Source of the DNA: Anaerolineae bacterium
Lineage (GTDB): Bacteria > Chloroflexota > Anaerolineae > JAAYZQ01
DNA length: 28,979 nucleotides
Direction of reading: 5' to 3'
NCBI GenBank assembly: GCA_016929795.1
Contig: JAFGIA010000132.1
Span: 1-28,979 of the forward strand
The translations under genes and the position numbers were made by a program. Under the pieces are notes generated by a model. It searched no databases. It was given only the letters and a program-made list of their open reading frames with translations, and was not told where the DNA came from. Positions within the stretch are counted from its first letter, which is position 1. Each line of letters begins with the position of its first letter. Below, piece by piece: positions 23,257 through 28,979 of this stretch.

Positions 23257-24186
23257 CTATTCCCCCGGCTGCAGCAGCTCGTCCACGGCTTTGATCGTGT
23301 ACGGTTGTTTTGCCGGCACGCTCACCCCAAACCGTGCCATCAGGTAGTCAAGGGTCACCTGTTGCGTCTGCACCAACTCGACATCGTCCTCAGCGCGCAC
23401 GGCCAGGTCGATGCGCGCCCCGATCTCACGCGCCAGCTTGAGCACCAGGGCATCCTGGCGCGTCACCATCACAGTGATGTACCCAGGCAGCACCGGTTCG
23501 ACGGCCGTGTCTCCCTGCCGCTGTTGCTGTTGTTGCTCGGCCGCAGCCTCTGTCGGCGTCTGCGGCTCTTCCCAGCGCCCCACCCCGATCACGCGCACAT
23601 CCTGGAGCGTGAGCTGCGCTGTGCGGCGCGGAAAGGGCTCGCCGACCGTCGCTTCGGCCTGCCCCTCGGCAGCCGGGCAGAGAGGGGGGCACACCGGCTC
23701 GGGCACCTGCAGATCAGGGTCGATGTCGACAAAGACAAAGGTCATCAGCACGTCGACGTGCATATCCGGCCGGATGCCATATGACACGCTCGACAACTCG
23801 TCGATCGGCATCGCGACGGCGACAAACCCCGGCTCTACCAACTGCCCCAGTTGGCTTTCTGCCACAAACTCTTGCTGCGTCATCAGGAGATCGGGCTGGA
23901 GAATCGTGCCCTGCGGGATGGGCCCCGCCGCCAACATGCCTGTCGTGCCATCGAGCGTGCGCATGGCATTCGTCGGGATCGACTCGACAGGCCGCGGCTC
24001 CAATGCCAGGCGCCCATCCACCAGCTCATTCTCGGCGATCGGTTGAATGGCGACGACTACTTCCTCACGCTGCACCTGCTCGACATCTGTCGGTGCCGTG
24101 CCTGTTTGCAACAGGAAAAAAACGGCAGCGGCGGTAGCAAGGGCCAGGATCAGGCCCAGCAGGATCAGAACTCTTCCCCGTCGCAT
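23257..24186 (-). CDS. cpaB: CpaB/RcpC-like Tad pilus assembly protein
   Basis: The protein has 309 residues. A membrane anchor at 5-26 is followed by a SAF-type domain (about 42-105: EEVVVAIQPIAENELVDG, then IPQGTILQPDLLM). The C-terminal RcpC part includes VEPGFVAVAMPIDELSSVSYGIRPDMHVDVLMTF and ITVMVTRQDALVLKLAREIGARIDLAVR. A loop at about 210-230 carries a glutamine tract (QQQQQ). CpaB/RcpC helps assemble and stabilise the pilus outside the cytoplasm and may touch the peptidoglycan. ATG 24186 has GGAGGAAG about six bases upstream. It is 75 bases after the sortase-type protein gene and 85 before cpaE, so its own weak promoter is possible, but I see none. Confidence 0.9.
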   Translation of the reverse strand: MRRGRVLILLGLILALATAAAVFFLLQTGTAPTDVEQVQREEVVVAIQPIAENELVDGRLALEPRPVESIPTNAMRTLDGTTGMLAAGPIPQGTILQPDLLMTQQEFVAESQLGQLVEPGFVAVAMPIDELSSVSYGIRPDMHVDVLMTFVFVDIDPDLQVPEPVCPPLCPAAEGQAEATVGEPFPRRTAQLTLQDVRVIGVGRWEEPQTPTEAAAEQQQQQRQGDTAVEPVLPGYITVMVTRQDALVLKLAREIGARIDLAVRAEDDVELVQTQQVTLDYLMARFGVSVPAKQPYTIKAVDELLQPGE

Positions 24187-24261
24187 TGACTTCCTCCATA
24201 TATAGATTTGGCAACACTACCCACTGCATCGCTGCAGCCCGGCGCGATGAGGGCGCCAAGC

Positions 24262-25065
24262 TTATTCCCGGTTGCGCACAACGAGTGCGCGGCGCACACT
24301 GGCCGACAACAGGAGCAGCACACCGAGCGCAGCGCCGCCAATCAGCAGCCAGCTCCCCGCCCCTGTCGTCGGCATTTCTGGCTCTGGCGTCGGTCCGGTG
24401 CCAGATGACGTCGACGCGCCGGGTGCCGTTGCCGACGGGGCAGCCGGCGCTGGTGCCACACTCAAGGTCACATTGAGCTGATTGCTGCCACTCAGGCTCA
24501 CACTCACCGCCCCTGTCGACTGGCCATTGGGCAGCACCGCCTGGAGCGTGGCGCTGCCCGCGCACAGCCCGCCAAACCCAAAGCGCCCCTGGTCGTCCGA
24601 CTGGATGCTGCTCGACCAGCCATCGCCGCGGATGATGACCGTGGCACCTGCGACAGGCTGGCCTGCCTGGCCAAGCACCACCCCCTGCACCGTCGATTGA
24701 CAGCTCGGGTTCGGCTGGGGCGGCGACGGCTCGTCCGTCGGAACCGGCGTCGGCTCCCTGGTGGCGCCGCGGGTCGGCGTCGCGGTAACCGGTGTCGGCG
24801 TGTAGCTACTCGTCGGCGAGGGCGTGTCGGTGGGTGTCGGCGAGGGCGTGTCGGTGGGTGTATCAGAGGGAGTCGGCGTGAAGGTATGAGTGGGCGTCGG
24901 GCTGGGCGTGTCGGTGTATTCGGGCGTGGGCGTGTAGGTCGGCGTGAATGTAGACGTGATCGGAAGCTGGCACGCAGCAGCAGGCGCCGACCACACCCAG
25001 GAGAGCAGCACGATCGCGCCAACCAGCCCGCACAGCCAACACCCGGTGCCCTTCGGTTTGCTCAT
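24262..25065 (-). CDS. Secreted Pro/Thr-rich protein with carboxypeptidase-regulatory-like domain and sortase-type C-terminus
   Basis: The protein has 267 residues. A signal peptide (about 1-32) precedes a Thr/Pro spacer (about 36-118, repeating TDTPSPTP). A compact beta-sandwich follows (about 122-205: STVQGVVLGQAGQPVAGATVIIRGDG, QSDDQGRFGFGGLCAG), typical of the carboxypeptidase-regulatory-like group. A linker leads to the C-terminal cell-wall-sorting layout: MPTTG at 231-235, a hydrophobic stretch (about 238-257) and a basic tail (RRALVVRNRE). LPxTG-like with Met for Leu is an accepted variant, but no sortase gene is in the window. It lies between the kelch adhesin and cpaB. ATG 25065 follows GGGAGGAG. 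It is likely a surface stalk or adhesin associated with the pilus; that role is inference. Confidence 0.72.
   Translation of the reverse strand: MSKPKGTGCWLCGLVGAIVLLSWVWSAPAAACQLPITSTFTPTYTPTPEYTDTPSPTPTHTFTPTPSDTPTDTPSPTPTDTPSPTSSYTPTPVTATPTRGATREPTPVPTDEPSPPQPNPSCQSTVQGVVLGQAGQPVAGATVIIRGDGWSSSIQSDDQGRFGFGGLCAGSATLQAVLPNGQSTGAVSVSLSGSNQLNVTLSVAPAPAAPSATAPGASTSSGTGPTPEPEMPTTGAGSWLLIGGAALGVLLLLSASVRRALVVRNRE
24813..24860. repeat. Exact 24-base tandem duplication in the Pro/Thr spacer
   Basis: Two identical 24-base units (24813-24836 and 24837-24860) each encode TDTPSPTP-type repeats on the minus strand. Degenerate copies flank them. Such exact repeats allow slippage and spacer length variation between strains. 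Confidence 0.85.
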
Positions 25066-25109
25066 GGCACTCTCCTCCCCTCAGTGCTTTGCCACTGGCA
25101 CTACTTCCG

Positions 25110-25138
25110 ATTGTACCAGAAAATACGCAGAACTGCAA
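25110..25138 (-). promoter_or_regulatory. Sigma70/SigA-type promoter candidate for the sortase-type protein and downstream tad genes
   Basis: Read on the minus strand: -35 TTGCAG (25133-25138, weak), 17-base spacer, -10 TACAAT (25110-25115) preceded by TGG (extended -10). Predicted start is near 25103, leaving a leader of about 38 bases. It could start a second tad transcript separate from the upstream kelch gene. Confidence 0.52.
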
Positions 25139-25159
25139 CTCTGCGCGCGACCGCTTTCA

Positions 25160-28033
25160 CTACCAATATCTCTTGTAGACCATCGGCAAATAGACTCCGC
25201 CAGATTCGATCACGATGGTCGTGTGCCACAAGTTGTTCGCCTCATACTCCTCAGCGTACATCCCCCAGTATGGGTTCTCTCCTGGGAAACCGTACGCCGT
25301 GTCGATCTGGACGTACACATCGTACACCCCTGGCGGCAGCACGCTGTCCCCCGTCAGAAGGTTGGGAAAGTAGACCACCGTGCTGGCGCCGGCTGCGAGG
25401 GAATTGATATTCTTGGCATGGTCAAACCTGCAGCATGCGCCATTCAGGTGAAAGCCATAGTCGTGGTCGGAGGGGCCGGTGGGCGGCTCGGATGATTGAG
25501 GCTTGACGTAGAGTTCCGCCCAAAAGATCTTGGCATCGTCTCCCTCAGGATTGGCATCGAGATCGCCCTGGTTGACAATCACGGCGCGAAAGGTAACCGG
25601 GGTGCCCGGTACGACGCGCTCCGGCTGCCACGTCAGGTCGTCGACGACCAGGTCGACGCGGGGTGCCGGCGGCTGCATCACTGTGTGCGTCACCACCGGG
25701 CTCGACACCGGGTTCCCCTCAGCCGTGTCCACGTACGCCTCATTGCTGATCACCCAGTGGTTGGGCAGCGTGGTCGTCGTGATCGCAACCACGATCTGGA
25801 TCTCGCCCGACGCCCCCATGGGCAGGCTCGGCACCTCCCACACGTTGCCTCCCGGCTCCGCCGGCGGTGGATCGGTGTGGAGGACCTGGTAGCTGCCGGT
25901 GGGGTCATAGTTATCTGTGATCAGCGCCTGGGTGAGATCCCGGCTGCCTATGTTGGTGTATACGACGGTATAGGTGATGTGCTGCCCGGGGTCGACGTTG
26001 CTGCCGGCGGCCGGATCGGCCACCTTGTCGACCAGCAGGTCCACCATTTTAAGCGGCAACGGAAAGATGTACTCGTTGTCGGCCGGCACCGGGTCACTGA
26101 TCGTTGCGCCAGCCCGATCGACGAATGGCCGAAAGTCGATCTCTACCTGGTTAACAATCTCCTCCACGCCTGCCGGAATCGCCGTGTTGACGTCGACCTC
26201 AAACTCCACGACCCCGCTTTCACCTCCCTGCACGCTGCCCAGGGAATAGGTGTAGAACCGGGTGGTGCCGACCCGCTGCCAATCCACCCCCGCATAGGTC
26301 GTATGCTCGGGCAGCACTTCGGTAATCGTCGTGTGCGGCGCCAGGTACTCACCCGTGTTGGTATAGTACACGTAATAGAGCAGAGGATCGCCAGGGTTAA
26401 CCGACTCGACCTCGCCCGCATCCTTGCGTACCTGCAGATCCGGATCGTCGAGCTCGTAGAACACCTCGACCTCATCCAGCAATGGCGAAGCGTTCGACAC
26501 GCTCGTCTCAAAGCTGGCGCGGTACTGAAAGTAGCGGACATTGTCGGGCATGGGCGAGAAGGGATACGTGTTTGCGCCGTTCACGGACTGGACAGGCGCT
26601 GTCCAGTCCGACCAGTCCGCGCCGTTGGCGCTGTAACGAAACTCCATCGCAATGCTCATATTTCCCGGGTGGCCGTACGTCGTGTCCCACGTCACCTGGT
26701 GCAGGATGGCCGGGAAATTGGACAGGTTCATCTCCTCAGATAGGTAGCTACCCTCTGGTGAGTAGAGGTTGCCTACGCCGTGGACCGAGACCGCATACAC
26801 TGTATCCCGGGTGACGACGTCCACATCCTTGCCGCCCAGGACGTACAGCCAGCCATGCGCATCCACCGTCTCGTGGAAGGCGCGCACCTCGGGCAGGATG
26901 CCACCGGTCTGCCACGCGCCGATGGTGCACGTGGGCGGCGGCACGCCCAGGCACCAGTCGTAGAGGCGGAAAGAGGGGTTGCCCGGGTCGACGAGCGCCG
27001 CTTTGACCGTGCTCGAGATACCCTGGCTGGGGTAGAGGGCGTTCGCCACCCCACCTGTGAGCAAGATCTCGCTGCCATTGATGAGCACACCGTTGTGCGC
27101 ATAGACGTGCAGGGGCAGGTTACCCTGGGAGATCTGCCAGGGTGTGAGCGTGCCGTTTGCGGCAAAGTCGGCAAAAAAGACCTCGAACGTCGAGGTGGTG
27201 CGGTTGCGGCCGCCGATATGATACACCGTGTCCTGGTCAGCCCCCTCATACACCACCGTGTGTCCATCGAACAGCCCCTTGGGCAGTGACTCGGTGGTGC
27301 TGAATGCGCCCAGCGAGCCGTCCGCGTTGATAGGGGCATAGTACACCGTGGAGAGGGGGTTCGGCGCACTGTAGCCACCGATGACGTACAGGGTCTCGCC
27401 GTGCACGACAGCCGACGCATAGTGGAGCACGACCGGCAGGTTTGCCTCGAGCGTCCACGCGCCGACGGCCCCTGTCGTATTGTTGATCGGGGCACGGTAC
27501 ACCGTGTCGGTTGATGCGCCGCTCGAGAGCACGCCCCCGATGACATAGAGCGTGGCCGTGCCCCCCGCTCCGCGATAGACGGCCGCCGTGGCACTGTCCA
27601 GTTCAACGGGCAGCGCGGTCTCTTCGACCCACGCGCCAATCGTGCCGCTGAGGTTGAGGGTGTTGCGATACACCTCGGCCCGTCCATTTTGCTCCGCGTC
27701 GATGCCGCCAATGACGTATACAAAGTCGCCATTGGTCACCGCGGCCATATCGGCCAGGGCGCGCGGCAAAGGGGGAAGCGCGGCCCAATCACCGGTGAGG
27801 CCAATGGGCAAAAGCTGGACACTGTGGATCCCCTCCGACGGGATATCGAGCAGGCCGGTGCGGTCGAACGAGCCGGTGTCGAACTGGGCCAGGGTCGTGT
27901 GCACCCTGGAGACCATAACTGCCTGGACGGTGGCGGTGACGAGCAGGACGCCGAGCAAGGCCAGAGGGATGGCGAGCAGCAGAGGCCGGGGCAGAGCCCC
28001 ACGTGGGCGGGTGATTTGTTCCGTGCTGTTCAT
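25160..28033 (-). CDS. Secreted kelch/DUF11/CARDB adhesin-like protein with VYLPMV tail
   Basis: The protein has 957 residues from ATG 28033. A signal anchor lies at about 15-40. About 90-415 holds six kelch-type units, each with a hydrophobic-IGG/LGG or TGG turn (VYVIGG, LYVIGG twice, VYHIGG, ILLTGG, LYVLGG), fitting a six-bladed propeller. About 430-520 is a further beta module (MEFRYSANGADWSDW). Two DUF11 repeats follow (about 525-640 and 660-775, each with YYVYYTNTG- or YTVVYTNIG-type cores), then a CARDB-like domain (about 790-930). The last residues are VYLPMVYKRYW. GTG/ATG options run up to 28066, but ATG 28033 has GGAGGT just upstream and gives a proper signal anchor. Its place between tadG-like and cpaB suggests a large pilus-linked surface protein. 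Confidence 0.82.
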   Translation of the reverse strand: MNSTEQITRPRGALPRPLLLAIPLALLGVLLVTATVQAVMVSRVHTTLAQFDTGSFDRTGLLDIPSEGIHSVQLLPIGLTGDWAALPPLPRALADMAAVTNGDFVYVIGGIDAEQNGRAEVYRNTLNLSGTIGAWVEETALPVELDSATAAVYRGAGGTATLYVIGGVLSSGASTDTVYRAPINNTTGAVGAWTLEANLPVVLHYASAVVHGETLYVIGGYSAPNPLSTVYYAPINADGSLGAFSTTESLPKGLFDGHTVVYEGADQDTVYHIGGRNRTTSTFEVFFADFAANGTLTPWQISQGNLPLHVYAHNGVLINGSEILLTGGVANALYPSQGISSTVKAALVDPGNPSFRLYDWCLGVPPPTCTIGAWQTGGILPEVRAFHETVDAHGWLYVLGGKDVDVVTRDTVYAVSVHGVGNLYSPEGSYLSEEMNLSNFPAILHQVTWDTTYGHPGNMSIAMEFRYSANGADWSDWTAPVQSVNGANTYPFSPMPDNVRYFQYRASFETSVSNASPLLDEVEVFYELDDPDLQVRKDAGEVESVNPGDPLLYYVYYTNTGEYLAPHTTITEVLPEHTTYAGVDWQRVGTTRFYTYSLGSVQGGESGVVEFEVDVNTAIPAGVEEIVNQVEIDFRPFVDRAGATISDPVPADNEYIFPLPLKMVDLLVDKVADPAAGSNVDPGQHITYTVVYTNIGSRDLTQALITDNYDPTGSYQVLHTDPPPAEPGGNVWEVPSLPMGASGEIQIVVAITTTTLPNHWVISNEAYVDTAEGNPVSSPVVTHTVMQPPAPRVDLVVDDLTWQPERVVPGTPVTFRAVIVNQGDLDANPEGDDAKIFWAELYVKPQSSEPPTGPSDHDYGFHLNGACCRFDHAKNINSLAAGASTVVYFPNLLTGDSVLPPGVYDVYVQIDTAYGFPGENPYWGMYAEEYEANNLWHTTIVIESGGVYLPMVYKRYW

Positions 28034-28236
28034 TTTACCTCCATAGTGCCGGCACATCGGCTGCAATTGTCACGCGCCCGAGTGTGCCTGATTTCTCTCG
28101 ATTATAAGGCGCTGAGCGAGGGAAGGCTTCTCTCCTCCTCCCCCCGCTCAGCCTCGAACTACCGCCTATTGAGTTTCGCCTCGAAGTGGGCCAACGATCC
28201 GTCGTACCTGCATCCTCCCTCGATTTGTCCAGACGA
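28034..28236. other. Intergenic region between tadG-like and kelch genes
   Basis: This gap of about 200 bases holds a minus-strand -10-like TATAAT (28101-28106) without a recognisable -35, and an inverted repeat with 8-base arms (GCTGAGCG at 28111-28118 and CGCTCAGC at 28145-28152). No T-run follows the repeat, so it is not a clear terminator. A weak promoter for the kelch gene (start near 28094) is possible. Confidence 0.4.
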
Positions 28237-28979
28237 TCAAGGTTGCGTCGGCATACGGTAGGATGGCGCCGAGATCCCGGTGTCGATGCAGCCATCCTCG
28301 AACGGCTCTTCGACCCATCGGACAAACTCGCCGATGACACACTTGTCTGTCTTGCCGCACGGGGCACAGTCGCCAGAGTCGCGTTCGACGTAATGGGTTT
28401 TAGAGTTTTGGGCGCACGTCATATGAAAAGCCCCAAACCCCGCGATGCGAAATACCGTGTTGTTGCCCGTCCCGTCTACGTCGTCATAGATGGGAATGAT
28501 CACCGTCGGCCAGTCGTCGTCCGCATCGCCATCCACATAGTACTCGAGCTGGCGGCCAAAGTTCGGTGGGTTGTTGTTGAGAACAGGTTGAAAGTTGACG
28601 CCCACGGAACCATGCACCCAGTCGCCGATGCGCCACAGGCCGCTGCGTGTGGTATCGTTGATGTTGGGGCGCAGGCTGTTGTTGACCGAGGGCTGTTGCT
28701 TGCAGTTCGGATAGGGGCAGCGGTTGTTGCCATCGCCATCCACCCAGTAGATCCAGCCAAAGTTGCCGGGCGCCAGCTTGTCATTGTGATCCCACATGAT
28801 ATAGTCTGTGCCAATCACCGGCCGCTGGTTCGGCTCGCCCGCAAAGTTCCCCAGAAACAGGGTAATCGGGAACAGATGCTCGCCGCTGCACGGCCCTGTC
28901 AGGACGTAGGCGGCCCCCGGCGCATTGACCGTGATCTCGTCGACCCCGAGCAGGTGGGCAAAGTAGGTGGCGAAGGTCA
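28237..28979 (-). CDS. TadG-like Flp pilus-assembly protein (N-terminus beyond the window)
   Basis: The frame is open from the window end, past the first in-frame GTG at 28818, so about 246 C-terminal residues are seen and the start lies beyond 28979. The visible part begins TFATYFAHLLGVDEITV, resembling the segment in TadE/TadG-like proteins where pilus proteins describe FFxRxLGxxxxTVxA, followed by a Cys/Asp/Asn-rich extracellular part (DGDGNNRCPYPNC, DCAPCGKTDKC). Such TadG-like proteins have one N-terminal membrane anchor and a long outside domain with a metal- or disulfide-rich region. Calling it TadG-like rests on this segment and on the tad genes downstream, not on a full-length match. 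It ends at a TGA with MPTQP. Confidence 0.6.
   Translation of the reverse strand, partial: TFATYFAHLLGVDEITVNAPGAAYVLTGPCSGEHLFPITLFLGNFAGEPNQRPVIGTDYIMWDHNDKLAPGNFGWIYWVDGDGNNRCPYPNCKQQPSVNNSLRPNINDTTRSGLWRIGDWVHGSVGVNFQPVLNNNPPNFGRQLEYYVDGDADDDWPTVIIPIYDDVDGTGNNTVFRIAGFGAFHMTCAQNSKTHYVERDSGDCAPCGKTDKCVIGEFVRWVEEPFEDGCIDTGISAPSYRMPTQP

Noticed and set aside
21366..23294. 642-residue plus-strand ORF
   Set aside because: It lies wholly opposite cpaF and cpaE, whose motifs are unmistakable. Its translation is rich in Arg, His, Asp and Leu with no recognisable domain, typical of a high-GC antisense shadow.
24810..24960. Possible CRISPR-like or satellite array
   Set aside because: The repeats are coding Pro/Thr repeats with period 24 inside one gene, with no spacers of constant length.
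28111..28152. Terminator after the tadG-like gene
   Set aside because: The 8-base stem has a 26-base loop and no T-run on the minus strand, so it was kept only as an inverted repeat.

Overview
The window looks like a chromosomal segment of a high-GC, monoderm-type bacterium. Chloroflexota (Anaerolineae, Caldilineae or Ardenticatenia-like) is my best guess. This is inferred from the combination of a Tad pilus locus with two TadB/TadC-type proteins, very large secreted proteins with SBBP, kelch, DUF11 and PKD modules, a sortase-type C-terminus, Pro/Thr-rich spacers, and C-terminal tails of the form VYLPxV. No rRNA, tRNA, CRISPR array or transposase is visible.

Region 1 (1-8449) is a glycosylation island. 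It opens with the tail of a GT-C-like membrane protein. A tightly overlapping minus-strand operon (5249 down to 737) follows: a GT-C-like membrane protein, a GtrB/ArnC-like polyprenyl-phosphate glycosyltransferase, a hexapeptide acyltransferase and a WecE-type sugar aminotransferase. Together these suggest synthesis and outside-face transfer of an N-acylated amino-deoxy sugar. Two single plus-strand genes for multispanning glycosyltransferase-like proteins come next, each with its own near-consensus promoter.

Region 2 (8479-16440) holds a giant secreted protein on the minus strand: DUF7948-like, seven SBBP repeats, an intact M23 peptidase, PPC, Ig/PKD and a VYLPVVSR tail. It is divergent from a plus-strand unit of lipoprotein, GT2 and GT2. 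The two promoters lie about 25 bases apart between them. Terminator hairpins for the units converging from either side lie at 16349-16438.

Region 3 (16461-28979, all minus strand) is a Tad pilus locus and its tail. In order of transcription: a TadG-like protein (cut by the window end), a kelch/DUF11/CARDB adhesin-like protein, a Pro/Thr-rich protein with a sortase-type C-terminus, CpaB/RcpC, a receiver-CpaE/TadZ fusion, the CpaF/TadA ATPase, TadB, TadC, then ComF, the long-form ribosome hibernation factor HPF and a low-molecular-weight protein tyrosine phosphatase. The pilin, the prepilin peptidase and TadE/F are not in the window and may lie beyond 28979.

Six promoter-like sites share a 17-base spacer and near-consensus hexamers, so transcription units can be read from the sequence. 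Most long ORFs opposite the named genes are high-GC shadows and were left out.
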